Counted from the stretch's first letter, positions 18,581 to 27,701 are shown. The stretch: DNA of 64,000 bases from Stenotrophomonas rhizophila (GCF_003651185.1 NZ_RCDC01000004.1:1-64000), one strand, 5' to 3'. Numbers and translations are program-made. Notes: generated by a model not told the origin, from the sequence alone.

Positions 18581-20581
18581 TCAGATCTGCAGGCCGGTGC
18601 TGATCAGGCGCTGGGTAATGGCGACGAACGCCACTGCCAGGCCTGCCAGTGCGACGACCCAGGCACCGTAGCGGCGCACGCGCGGCCAGCTGGCCGGCGC
18701 GCGGACGGCCACCCAGACCAGTGCGAGGGCGGCGATAACGCTGAGCCAGGACAACGCCTGCACCAGGATCAACGGCCCGTTGGTGTACGACGAGATCGCG
18801 CCCGGGCCAGCGATCGATTTCACGTACAGCGCCCAGGCGACCACGGTGCCGAGCTGCGTGGTGACCGACAGCGTCTGCAGCCAGCGCAGGCCACGGGCCT
18901 CGAGCGGTGCGCTGACGCGGTAGTAGCGGCGCACGAACACGCCCCCGATGCGCAGCACGGCCGACAGCGTCAGCAACCCCAGCGCGACGAACAGCGCCGG
19001 GCGCAGCCATGCTGGCGAACGCCAGCCCGGGATCGGTTCAAAGCCGAACACCGAGGCGAACGGACCGCCGGAGAAGTACACCGGCCGGCCGTCCTTGACC
19101 TTCACTTCCAACAGGCCGCGGCCGTTTTCCTGCTGCCACAACCACGGCGACACCTCGCGCCAGCGCAGCAGCTGGCCGTTGAGGCCCTTCTGGCCATCCA
19201 CGGTGATGGTGCCGTCCTCCTGCGGGTGCACACGGATCGGTGCGAACAGCGTCAGCATGCGCAGATACGAACTGTCCGAACGGCGCGTGCTCTGCCAGCT
19301 CGTTCCGGCCAGCGCAGCGGCGTGCTCGCGGGCAGTGGCAGCATCCACGCCCGGGCCAGCGCGTTCGATCGGCAGGGTCGGCAGGAAATTCTCGACGAAG
19401 CGCTCCCACACCTGGGCGCGCAGGGCAGAACCGGCCGCGTCACGCCCCACGCTGTTGGTGGACACGAAGACGCCGATGTTGCGTTCCGGAATCATCCACA
19501 GCCACGAGTAGAAGAACAGCATCGTGCCGCCGTGCGAGCGGGTGTCATAGCCACCGGTGTCCGAGGCCATCCAGCCCAGGGCCATGCGCGGCAGGTGCGG
19601 CAGGATCGCCGGCTGCGGGGTCAGCATCTGTGCGTTGGTTTCCGCGCGCATGATGCGCTGGCCGTCCAGTTCGCCATGGTTGAGCGTGGCCATCATGAAA
19701 CGTGCCATCGCCGAGCCGGAGGCATACAGCCCGCCCACGCCCGGCGCGGTGTTCTTCTCGGCCGGGTAGCTTTTGCCCGAGCCCAGCAGATAGCCCTTGG
19801 CAGCGTGCGGCAGCAGCTCGGCCGGCAGCTTCTGTTCGAAGCTGGCGTACTGCATGTCCAGCGGCTGCAGGATGTGCTGCCTGGCGTAATCCTCGAAGCG
19901 CTGGCCGCTGACCCGCTCGACGATGTACGAGGCGATGCCGGTGGCGTAGTTGGAATACGCCGGCGTGGTGCCCGGCGCAGAGATCTGGTTGGGCACCCAT
20001 TCCTTGAGGTAGTTGTCTCGGTTGGCCGGATGGTCCGGGCCGAGCACGATCAGGTAGCGCATGCGCTCTTCCAGACCGCTGGTGTGGGTCATGATCTGGC
20101 GCAGCGTGATCGGCTCACCCTTGGCCGGGACCTTGATGTCCAGGTAGGTGTTGATGTCGGTGTCCAGGTCCAGCTTGCCCTGTTCCACCAGCTGCATCAC
20201 CGCGGTCCAGACGAACAGCTTGGAGATCGAGCCCGGGCGGAACAGGGTGGTCCTGGGATCCACCGGCGTGCGCTTTTCAACATCGGAGAAACCAAAGCCG
20301 CGCTCGGTGACGACCTTGCCGTTCTCGACCACGGTCACCACGGCGCCGGCGAGATCGCCCTGCGCCATCAGATAGGGCACCAGGCCATCCAGGAAGGTAT
20401 CCACGCGGGCCGCATCCAGCGTGCCGGTGGCGGCCGGTGCGGGCGTGATGGTGTCCGGCGTCTCGGCAGCCACAGGTGCGGCGGGCGCCGCGACGGGCGT
20501 GGGTGCCTGCGCATGCAGCGGCGAGAACGCGGCGGTGGAGGCCAGCAGCAGGCCGCAGATTAGCGGGCGCCAGAGACTCAT
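18581..20581 (-). CDS. Exported serine hydrolase, beta-lactamase/DD-peptidase fold (SH2)
   Basis: 666 aa: signal peptide (cleavage after SPLHAQ), a catalytic domain (about 50-400) and a C-terminal membrane region with four or five hydrophobic helices (about 510-660). Class C/esterase-type motifs are seen: SISK (nucleophile Ser and Lys), PAYSNY (YxN) and RSHGG (in place of KTG). Such proteins act on D-amino-acid peptides, esters or lactams. ATG 20581 overlaps the epimerase stop (ATGA); the longer open frame upstream is a shadow of the epimerase gene. It is a paralogue of the hydrolase at 21610-23595, sharing layout and motifs over its length. Confidence 0.88.
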   Translation of the reverse strand: MSLWRPLICGLLLASTAAFSPLHAQAPTPVAAPAAPVAAETPDTITPAPAATGTLDAARVDTFLDGLVPYLMAQGDLAGAVVTVVENGKVVTERGFGFSDVEKRTPVDPRTTLFRPGSISKLFVWTAVMQLVEQGKLDLDTDINTYLDIKVPAKGEPITLRQIMTHTSGLEERMRYLIVLGPDHPANRDNYLKEWVPNQISAPGTTPAYSNYATGIASYIVERVSGQRFEDYARQHILQPLDMQYASFEQKLPAELLPHAAKGYLLGSGKSYPAEKNTAPGVGGLYASGSAMARFMMATLNHGELDGQRIMRAETNAQMLTPQPAILPHLPRMALGWMASDTGGYDTRSHGGTMLFFYSWLWMIPERNIGVFVSTNSVGRDAAGSALRAQVWERFVENFLPTLPIERAGPGVDAATAREHAAALAGTSWQSTRRSDSSYLRMLTLFAPIRVHPQEDGTITVDGQKGLNGQLLRWREVSPWLWQQENGRGLLEVKVKDGRPVYFSGGPFASVFGFEPIPGWRSPAWLRPALFVALGLLTLSAVLRIGGVFVRRYYRVSAPLEARGLRWLQTLSVTTQLGTVVAWALYVKSIAGPGAISSYTNGPLILVQALSWLSVIAALALVWVAVRAPASWPRVRRYGAWVVALAGLAVAFVAITQRLISTGLQI

Positions 20582-21576
20582 GCCTGCACTCCCTTGCCCC
20601 ACACCGCATCGTCGCAATGCACCAGGCCCTCGTCGTAACGCAGGCCCGGCACGCGATCGTCGCGCAGGAACAGCGGGCCATCCAGATCCACCACGTCGCA
20701 ATGCTGGCCCACGATGAAGGCCGGGCCCATCGCCCAGCTGCTGCCGATCATGTTGCCGACCATCACCTGCATGCCCAGCGAGCGTGCCTTGCCGACCATC
20801 GCCAGGCTTTCGGTGAGGCCGCCGGCCTTGTCGAGCTTGATGTTGATGACGTCGAACAGGCCTGCCAGCGCGTCGATCTCGGAAACGTCCTGCACACTCT
20901 CGTCGGCGGCGAACGGCAGCGGCCGCGCGAAGCCCTTGAGCTCGGCTTCGCGACCGCGCGGCAGCGGCTGCTCCAGCAGCTTGATGTCGTTGTCCAGCAG
21001 CACCGGAATCAGTGCATCGAGCACATCCACGCTGTAGCCCTGGTTGGCGTCCACGCCCATCCACACATCCGGGCGCACCTTGCGCACCGCGCGCACGCGC
21101 TCGATGTCGATATCCAGGTCACCGCTGAGCTTGAGCTTGAGTGCCTTGGCCGGCGCATAGCGTCCGGTGGCGATCGACTGCATCGTCGCAGGGTCATCGG
21201 CGCCGAGCGTCCAGGTGGTCAGCAAGGGACGCGTCTGCGAGAGCCCGGCCAACGCCCAGGCATGCTTGCCGGTGCGGCTTGCTTCCAGATCCCATAGCGC
21301 GCAGTCCAGCGCGTTGCGCGCACCGCCGCGGGGCAGCAGCTGCTGCAGTTCGGCACGGGTGATGCCGGCTTCGATCCGCGCACGCAGCAGTTCCAGCGTG
21401 GCCAGCATCTGCTCGGGCGTGTCATTGAAGTAGTACACGCCGCTGGCTTCGCCACGGCCGCGATGGCCGTCCTCTTCCAGTTCCACGCGCAGTACCGGCG
21501 CGTTTTCGAACACGTAACCGCTGATCCGGAACGGGGCCAGCAACGCAAGCGAGTCGATCTGCAGGGTCAGTTTCAC
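20578..21576 (-). CDS. Enolase-superfamily dipeptide epimerase / N-acyl amino acid racemase (DgcA-like)
   Basis: 332 aa of the muconate-lactonising subgroup. Catalytic residues visible: KxK in KALKLKLSGD, metal ligands in VDANQG, LLEQPL and FAADES, and the opposite-face Lys in NIKLDKAGG. This set is shared by L-Ala-D/L-Glu epimerases and by DgcA, the N-acetyl-glutamate racemase paired with DgcN. A GTG start at 21576 (VKLTLQ) preceded by GGAG 7 bp upstream is preferred over ATG 21606, which has no ribosome site. It sits between two serine hydrolase genes and overlaps the second by 4 bp. Cytoplasmic; exact substrate open. Confidence 0.87.
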   Translation of the reverse strand: MKLTLQIDSLALLAPFRISGYVFENAPVLRVELEEDGHRGRGEASGVYYFNDTPEQMLATLELLRARIEAGITRAELQQLLPRGGARNALDCALWDLEASRTGKHAWALAGLSQTRPLLTTWTLGADDPATMQSIATGRYAPAKALKLKLSGDLDIDIERVRAVRKVRPDVWMGVDANQGYSVDVLDALIPVLLDNDIKLLEQPLPRGREAELKGFARPLPFAADESVQDVSEIDALAGLFDVINIKLDKAGGLTESLAMVGKARSLGMQVMVGNMIGSSWAMGPAFIVGQHCDVVDLDGPLFLRDDRVPGLRYDEGLVHCDDAVWGKGVQA

Positions 21577-21609
21577 AGGATGTCTCCAGCCCCATGGCGG
21601 GGCCATGGG

Positions 21610-23595
21610 TCAGTAGTTGAGAGCGAAGTCGGCCAGGCCCATCAGGACCAGGGCGTAAGCGAGCACGCAGGCCGACAGCAGCAGCAGCGCAGCCCACAGG
21701 CGCGCCAGCCAGCCGCGTCCAGCGCGGACCGTCTGCACCAGGTTCCAGGCCGTTGCGCCGATCCCGCCGATGATCGCGATCACCGTGGCGATGCCCAGCC
21801 CGATCACCGCCGGATCCAGACGATCATCCAGGCGGGCGAAATCGGCTGACGCCCAGGCCATCACGGCCATGGCGGCCGCAGGCACCAGCAGCAGGAGCCA
21901 GCAGGCGGCGCGGCTCAGGCGATAGGCCAGCAGGGTGCTGCGCGGCCAGCCCAGCACGCGGCCATGACGGCGGCGGACGAGGGCGGCGATGGGCCACGCC
22001 AGCGCGGCCAGTGCCAACGCCGCCACAGCAGCGGTCAGCAACGGCTTGAGCCACAGCGCCGAGCGGTAGCCTTCCGCGGCCAGGAACACGTTGAACGGGG
22101 AGGAGGAATCCACCGCGAAGCCGACCGGCGTGCCGTCCTTGAGGATGGCGGCCAGGCGCAGTTCGCTGTTGCTTGCCTGCCACAGCCACGGGCCGATCGG
22201 CTTGAAGGTGGTCGGCTGCCCGTTGGGCTGCTTCAGGCGCGGCAGACGCAGGCTGCCATCGTCGAGGGCTTCCAGGCGCGTCTGGGTGAGGATGCCGGTA
22301 CGGCCGATGCCGGTCTCGGCGCGCCGCGAATCGAGGTAGCTCGGTGCCGCCAGCTGGCGTGACTGCGCCTTGGCCAGCGCCGTGTCGACGGCCGCTGCCG
22401 TGGCCGGGGCGCCCGCCGGGAAGTAACGGTCAGCGAAGTTCTCCAGCAGTTCACGCCGGATCGGGCCGGTGATGCCATTGGCGCCGGCACTGTTGAGCGA
22501 GACGAACAGGCCGACATCGTGATCGCGGAAGAGGAACAGCTGCGAGTGGAAGGAGTAGGTGTCGCCGGCGTGCGACACCACGCGCTGGCCGTTGACATCG
22601 ATCTCGTAGAAGCCGAGCGCCATGGTGTTCAGTGGCGGCGCGAAGCGGGTCTGCGGGGTCAGCATCAGCTGGCTGGTCGCCGCCTTCAGGATGGCGGTGT
22701 CATGACCGCCGGCGGCACTGAGGTGCGCGATCATGAAGCGCGCCATGTCGCTGCCGGTGGCCGAGAGTGCGCCGGCCGGCGCGGAGGGGGTCACTTCGAA
22801 CGCACGCGGCTTGCCCGAGCCGAGGGCATAGCCTTTGGTCACCAGGGCGCGCAGCGCCGGCGGCAACGGCTGGCGGAAGCTGGCGTGCTGCATCTGCAGC
22901 GGCACGAAGATGTGCTGCTCGACATACTCGGCGAAGGGCTGGCCCGACACGCGCTCGACGATGTAGCCGGCCAGGCTGGTGCCGTAGTTCGAGTACGCGG
23001 GCACCGTGCCCGGCGCGAAGATCTGCGCCGGCACCCGGCGCTTGAGATACGGGCCCAGTTCGATGCCGCCGGCCTCGGCCACGGCTTCGCTGGTCCACAT
23101 GTACTTGATGTTGGCCTCGAAGCCGCCGGTATGCGTCATCAGCTGGCGCAGCGTGATCGGCAGGCCGCGTTCGGGCACCTTGAAATCCAGGTACTGATTG
23201 ATGTCCGCGTCCAGATCCAGCTTGCCGGCTTCCACCAGCTGCATCACTGCGGTCCAGGTCATCAGCTTGGAGACCGAGGCCATCCGGAACAGCGTGCGGT
23301 CCGGATCCACCGGCGTCTGCGCGGCCACATCGGAAACGCCGTAGCCGCGGCGGACCAGGATCTGGCCGTCCTTGACCACGGTGACCACCGCACCGGCGAT
23401 ATCGCCCCGCGCGATGGCGTACGGCATGAAGCCATCCAGCCAGGTGGTCGCATCGTCGGCGGTGAGCCGGGCAACGGAATCCACGCCGGCAGGCGGTGTT
23501 GCCGCCTGGGGTGGGGCGGGTGGCCGCTGTGCGTCGGCCTGGAAAGACAGCAACAGCCCACAGCACAAGCCGACAAGCCCTGACAACGCACGCAT
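21610..23595 (-). CDS. Exported serine hydrolase, beta-lactamase/DD-peptidase fold (SH1)
   Basis: 661 aa: signal peptide (cleavage after FQADA), catalytic domain (about 45-390) and a C-terminal region with four or five membrane helices. Motifs: ASVSK (Ser-x-x-Lys), PAYSNYG (YxN), VSHAGD (HxG in place of KTG). ATG 23595 with GAAGGGG 8 bp upstream is preferred over the TTG at 23622, which falls on an operator. First gene of a four-gene operon. Two related membrane-tethered hydrolases around an epimerase suggest that the pair trims peptides containing D-residues before uptake (inference). Confidence 0.88.
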   Translation of the reverse strand: MRALSGLVGLCCGLLLSFQADAQRPPAPPQAATPPAGVDSVARLTADDATTWLDGFMPYAIARGDIAGAVVTVVKDGQILVRRGYGVSDVAAQTPVDPDRTLFRMASVSKLMTWTAVMQLVEAGKLDLDADINQYLDFKVPERGLPITLRQLMTHTGGFEANIKYMWTSEAVAEAGGIELGPYLKRRVPAQIFAPGTVPAYSNYGTSLAGYIVERVSGQPFAEYVEQHIFVPLQMQHASFRQPLPPALRALVTKGYALGSGKPRAFEVTPSAPAGALSATGSDMARFMIAHLSAAGGHDTAILKAATSQLMLTPQTRFAPPLNTMALGFYEIDVNGQRVVSHAGDTYSFHSQLFLFRDHDVGLFVSLNSAGANGITGPIRRELLENFADRYFPAGAPATAAAVDTALAKAQSRQLAAPSYLDSRRAETGIGRTGILTQTRLEALDDGSLRLPRLKQPNGQPTTFKPIGPWLWQASNSELRLAAILKDGTPVGFAVDSSSPFNVFLAAEGYRSALWLKPLLTAAVAALALAALAWPIAALVRRRHGRVLGWPRSTLLAYRLSRAACWLLLLVPAAAMAVMAWASADFARLDDRLDPAVIGLGIATVIAIIGGIGATAWNLVQTVRAGRGWLARLWAALLLLSACVLAYALVLMGLADFALNY

Positions 23596-23616
23596 GTGAC
23601 GATCCCCTTCAAACCA

Positions 23617-23657
23617 TCTCAATCAGACAACAATATTCCTGATCAGAGAAATGTCAA
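23617..23657 (-). promoter_or_regulatory. Promoter of the SH1-epimerase-SH2-POT operon with tandem XRE-cupin operators
   Basis: Minus-strand -35 TTGACA (23652-23657) and -10 TATTGT (23630-23635), 16-bp spacer. The spacer holds CTCTGATCAGGAAT (plus strand ATTCCTGATCAGAG, 23635-23648). A second site, CTCAATCAG (23618-23626), covers the expected start site, again 20 bp centre-to-centre. Divergent from the regulator gene. Confidence 0.78.
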
Positions 23658-23794
23658 ATGCGCGTGATCGTGATCGGATCGCGCCAACCGGGCTGAATGT
23701 GACGTTTGGATGCCCTGCGCAGGCCGTTCTTCGGCCATTGAGAACGTTTTCAGGGCGCAGAGAAGCGCTTAAGGCGGCGAACGCGACAAGAAAG

Positions 23795-23810
23795 CATCCT
23801 GATCAGGATG
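23795..23810. promoter_or_regulatory. Perfect XRE-cupin operator upstream of the regulator gene
   Basis: CATCCTGATCAGGATG is a perfect 16-bp palindrome, 64 bp before the XRE-cupin start codon. It is the most symmetric copy of the motif found at the three target promoters and points to autoregulation. I could not place a convincing -35/-10 pair around it; TAGTAT at 23826-23831 is a possible -10. Confidence 0.72.
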
Positions 23811-23873
23811 GCATTCATCTCTACGTAGTATCGTATCGGCAACTTCACCAGCAATAGCCCAAAGGTCCTGTCG

Positions 23874-24509
23874 ATGAGCCCCAAAAGCCCGACGCTCGGA
23901 ACCCTGCTGCGCGGTCTGCGCACCCGCCAGGGATGGACGCTCAAGGAAATGAGCGAGCACACCGAAATTCCGCTGTCCACGTTGTCCAAGATCGAGCATG
24001 ACCGCTTGACCTTGACCTACGACAAGCTGCAGCACCTGTCCCAGCGCTTGAACCTGCGCATGTCCGAGCTGTTCTCCGAGCCGGAGAGCGACAGCGCGCC
24101 CAAGCCGGTCACCGCGCGGCGCAGCCTCGGCTCGCTCGACAAGGCACTGCGGGTGCAGACCGACAACTACGATTACTACTACCTGTGCACCGAACTGCGG
24201 CGCAAGCGGATGATCCCGATCCTCACCAAGGTGCGCGCCAAGACCACCGCCGAATTCGGTGAGCTGGTCCGCCACCCGGGCGAGGAATACGTGCATGTGA
24301 TCGAAGGCCGCATCCAGGTCCACACCGAGTTCTACGATCCGGTGGTGCTGGAGACCGGGCAGGGCATCTACATCGACAGCCAGATGGGCCACGCCTACAT
24401 CGTCGATACCGGCTGCGAGGAAGCGGTGCTGCTGGCCGTCTGTGCCAGCGCGGACGAGGATCTGATGGAATCGCTGATCACCCTGCATGAGCAGGAGGGT
24501 GGGGTCTGA
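23874..24509 (+). CDS. XRE-cupin transcriptional regulator of the peptide/D-amino-acid locus
   Basis: 211 aa. An N-terminal XRE helix-turn-helix (about 7-65, LGTLLRGLRTRQGWTLKEMS, then LSTLSKIEHDRLTL) is followed by a C-terminal cupin sensor domain (about 120-200, HPGEEYVHVIEGRIQV and GHAYIVD). Regulators of this type bind small effectors in the cupin and often repress catabolic operons (PuuR for putrescine is an example). AAAGG lies 8 bp before ATG 23874. It is divergent from the SH1 operon, and a perfect palindrome lies in the shared gap. Best candidate for the protein binding the TCCTGATCAGGA sites. Confidence 0.9.
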   Translation: MSPKSPTLGTLLRGLRTRQGWTLKEMSEHTEIPLSTLSKIEHDRLTLTYDKLQHLSQRLNLRMSELFSEPESDSAPKPVTARRSLGSLDKALRVQTDNYDYYYLCTELRRKRMIPILTKVRAKTTAEFGELVRHPGEEYVHVIEGRIQVHTEFYDPVVLETGQGIYIDSQMGHAYIVDTGCEEAVLLAVCASADEDLMESLITLHEQEGGV

Positions 24510-24581
24510 TTCTGCGCCCTGCGTGGCGCTGCGAGGACCCTGTGCCCGTAGCGCCGGATCGCAGTCGGCCGAAACGAACGC

Positions 24582-27500
24582 TTACCAGTTCGCCTCCAGC
24601 CGGCGGAACGGCTGGGTGAGCAGCACACCGCGTGCGTCGTAGTCGGTGACGTTGCGTCCATCCACCCGCACCGTGGTGGGGCGGGTGCGGCTCGGCCACC
24701 ACACGCGCACCGCGGTGTCCTTGCGCAGTCCCTTGCCCAGCGTGACCTGCAGCGCTCCCTCGCGCTGCCGGGCCTGCAGCGCCAAGGTGCCATAGGCAGT
24801 CGGCAGGCGATCCACTGCCAGCCCATCACCGGCCAACCATGACGGCGGGGTGCCCGGCAGCAGTGACAGCGCGTCATCGTCTTCGCGCATCAGCATTCCG
24901 AACAGCGTGCGCCCGTACTCCGCACCGATCCAGGTATGCGGCATGTCGCCGAGGTAGCGCGGGAAGCGCAGCCGCGAGTGCACCACCTCGGCCAGCACCT
25001 GCCATTCCAGCGGGCGGCGGTCATGCAGCAACCCCTGCAGCAGTTCGTCGGCAGCCTCGGGCTGGTCCAGATGTACGTAGCTCAGCACGTTGCGGATTTC
25101 ATACGGCGTGTAGGCGTACAACGCGTCCGGCTCGCCGCGCTTGCGCACATCCTGCAGATACCGCGCGAACGTGGTGCGCAGTGCCTCCGCCGGCAGCACA
25201 TCCTGCGCGCCGGTCGGGTCGAGTGCAATCGACACACCGGTCGGGTCGCCATCGCCAAGGTCGGCCGAAGAGGGAATGAAGTCGATGCCCTTCCACGCCA
25301 TCGTGGCGCGGATCGAAGCGGCCAGCGCATCGTGCAGGGCGGCGTACTGTCCGCGCGCCCATGCGGCGGTTTCGTGATCGCCGAGCGACTCGGCCAACCA
25401 CGCGCCGTCATGCCAGCCCTTCAGGCCCCAGTAGTCGTCCCAGTAGCTGTGCGTGGGCGACGGGTAGCCCTCGTGGCTGATCGATGGCGCCAGGATGCCG
25501 GCGAAACGCTCGGGCGCGGGCTGGCTGGCCATGTAGCCGGGCACCAGCGTGCGCTCGCGGAGTTCCTGCAGGAAGCGCATCGCCGCTTTCACTTTGGGCA
25601 GGTACGCGCGCACCGAATCCGGTCCTCCATCCAGCCGCGCGACGTCGGCAACCAAGGCGATGTACTGCCCTTGGCTGTCGTATTCGATATCCGAGCCGAA
25701 GCCGGTGTTGACGCTGCCGTCGTCATTGAGGATCGGCGAGACCAGACCGTTGGCGTGCACGCCGTGCTCGCTGTACCAGGCCAGGTAATCGCGCGCGACC
25801 TGGGATTCACCCATGCGCAGCAGCACCGCCGAGGTAGCCATGCCGTCGCGGATGAAGGAGCGGTTGTAGTTGCGCGGGCCGGGCTGCATCGCAGGGCCGG
25901 TCTGGTTGATCAGCATGTACGCGGCCTGCGCGCGCAGCATGTCCACGAGGGAGGGATCGGGCAGACGCAGCCCGACCTGGCCCAGGCGTGCCTGCCAGTC
26001 GTCCGATGCACGTTTGGCCAGCGCGTCGTACGCCGCATCGGGTGCGCGCGGGACGCCGGCCAGATCCAGCGGCGGGGCGTCGGGCAGCGCACCGTCCGTC
26101 GCAGAGGGTGCCGTGCCAAGCGGGAAGGCGACCACCACGGAGCGGCTGGCACCGGGTGCGAGCTGCACGCGGTAGGCCAGCGCTGCGGAGGCCAGGCCGT
26201 CGGTATCGCGTGCCTGCGTGGCGGCGGGCAAGGTGCCGCTGGCGATCGCCGCGGTGATCTCGCTGCTGCCGTCCGGGCCGAATGGTGCCGCGCCGGCAGC
26301 ATCCACCGGCGTCAGCGACTGCAGCAGGGCGCGACCATTGATGCGTACGCGTTGCCCCTCGATGGCGACTTCGCGGATCGGTGAGAGGCCTCCGTTCTGC
26401 CACGGCGGATTCATCTGCATCGGCCGCACCGCCAAGGTCAGGGTGCCGTCGACGGGCGCACTGCCGGTGTTGCGCAGGCGGTGACGCACGAAGGTGACCG
26501 GCTGTCCGTCGAGCTCGACCGCGAACGCCTCGCTCTGCAGTTCAAGCCCGGGTTGTGGCGACCACGTCGCCGAGGGCATCGGCTTCCAGCCATCGCGCAG
26601 TGCGTGCTGCACCGGTTGGTCGGCAGCGCCTGCGGCCACACCGTCGGCATTGCGCCAGATCGGCTGCACCAGCGGTGCACCCTTGAAGGCCTCGATGTTG
26701 CCGTACTCGTCGAAGATCGATTTCTGCCGGCCGGCATGGATGCCGACCGCGGTCCAGTAGGTCTGCTGCAGGTGCAGCGAGGCCGGGAACAACGCGCGCT
26801 GCGCGCCACTGGCGGCGATCTGGTAGCGCTTCATCGGGGTCATCACCGCCTTCGGCCCGAGCAGGCGCAGGCGGTCGACCTGCGGCGTGTCGCCCTCCAC
26901 CGTCAGCCGCAGCGCCGTGGCGGTCACGGCCGCAGTGCCGGCCAGCCAACTCTGCTGGCGTGCACCCGCCTGCGGATCGCGCGCAAGCTCCACCCAGCCA
27001 CCCTGGGCATCACGTGCCTGCAGCCGTGCGGCGCCATGCGCGCCTGTCCAGTCCACGGCCAGGCCGGTGGTGGCCACGGCACGCGGCAAGGTGATCTCAA
27101 GCGTGTGCGTATCGTCCTTGCCACGTGGGATCGTGACCGCGCTGCCGCCTTGCCACAGCGCCGCGGCCTGGGCTGCATCCACACCGGCCACGCGCGCACT
27201 GGTGGTGCTGTCCAATGGCTCCAGTTCGAAGATCGACACGCCCCAGTCCGACGTGCGCTCCGGGCTCGCCAGGCGAAGGTAGCGGGCCTGGCGTGGCGCG
27301 AAGTAGAGCGTCTCGATACCGCCGAGTGAATCGCGCATGGTGTAAGCCGGCTGCCACTGTTGGCCGTCCAGCGAGGTCTGCAGGGTGTAACCCTCGGGAT
27401 TGGAGACATCCCAGGTGATCTGCGCGCCGCTGAGCGTGCTCGGCGTGCCCAGATCCACCTGGAACCAGTGCCCGGGGCTGAAGGCGCCGCCGGTCACCGT

Positions 27501-27701
27501 CTTCGGGTCGCCATCGATCAGGTGGCTGACCGCCATCGCCGGCACCTGCTGCGAGGAACTGCTGGCCTGCCACTGGCTGCGCGGCGGCAGGGTCTGGGCG
27601 GCGGCGCCGAAGCTCAGCGCGAGCGCGGAGAAGAGCAGGGTACCGGCCATGACGCGGCGCGGCCGGTGCACAACAGTCGAACGGTCAGCATGCAGCCCCA
27701 T
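24582..27701 (-). CDS. Large secreted discoidin-domain glycoside hydrolase (six-hairpin type)
   Basis: 1039 aa: signal peptide (cleavage after FGAAAQ near 36), an F5/8 type C (discoidin-like) carbohydrate-binding domain (about 45-165, SHLIDGDPKTVTGGAFSPGH to YLRLASPE), a middle beta-rich region and a C-terminal (alpha/alpha)6-type catalytic region (about 560-960; NRSFIRDGMATSAVLLRMGE, PTHSYWDDYWGLKGWHDGAW). This resembles glycosidases acting on plant or microbial polysaccharides, but I cannot name the GH family. ATG 27701 has AGGAG 8 bp upstream. A LacI-type operator precedes it. Monocistronic. Confidence 0.8.
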   Translation of the reverse strand: MGLHADRSTVVHRPRRVMAGTLLFSALALSFGAAAQTLPPRSQWQASSSSQQVPAMAVSHLIDGDPKTVTGGAFSPGHWFQVDLGTPSTLSGAQITWDVSNPEGYTLQTSLDGQQWQPAYTMRDSLGGIETLYFAPRQARYLRLASPERTSDWGVSIFELEPLDSTTSARVAGVDAAQAAALWQGGSAVTIPRGKDDTHTLEITLPRAVATTGLAVDWTGAHGAARLQARDAQGGWVELARDPQAGARQQSWLAGTAAVTATALRLTVEGDTPQVDRLRLLGPKAVMTPMKRYQIAASGAQRALFPASLHLQQTYWTAVGIHAGRQKSIFDEYGNIEAFKGAPLVQPIWRNADGVAAGAADQPVQHALRDGWKPMPSATWSPQPGLELQSEAFAVELDGQPVTFVRHRLRNTGSAPVDGTLTLAVRPMQMNPPWQNGGLSPIREVAIEGQRVRINGRALLQSLTPVDAAGAAPFGPDGSSEITAAIASGTLPAATQARDTDGLASAALAYRVQLAPGASRSVVVAFPLGTAPSATDGALPDAPPLDLAGVPRAPDAAYDALAKRASDDWQARLGQVGLRLPDPSLVDMLRAQAAYMLINQTGPAMQPGPRNYNRSFIRDGMATSAVLLRMGESQVARDYLAWYSEHGVHANGLVSPILNDDGSVNTGFGSDIEYDSQGQYIALVADVARLDGGPDSVRAYLPKVKAAMRFLQELRERTLVPGYMASQPAPERFAGILAPSISHEGYPSPTHSYWDDYWGLKGWHDGAWLAESLGDHETAAWARGQYAALHDALAASIRATMAWKGIDFIPSSADLGDGDPTGVSIALDPTGAQDVLPAEALRTTFARYLQDVRKRGEPDALYAYTPYEIRNVLSYVHLDQPEAADELLQGLLHDRRPLEWQVLAEVVHSRLRFPRYLGDMPHTWIGAEYGRTLFGMLMREDDDALSLLPGTPPSWLAGDGLAVDRLPTAYGTLALQARQREGALQVTLGKGLRKDTAVRVWWPSRTRPTTVRVDGRNVTDYDARGVLLTQPFRRLEANW

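Noticed and set aside
18595..18615. CTGATCAGG inside the end of the SH2 gene, resembling the XRE-cupin operator core
   Set aside because: It lacks the flanking symmetric bases and a partner site at 20-21 bp and lies in coding sequence; the core hexamer TGATCA also occurs by chance elsewhere.
20582..21064. N-terminal extension of SH2 to 827 aa
   Set aside because: The extension overlaps the epimerase gene in another frame; the true start ATG 20581 begins a clear signal peptide.
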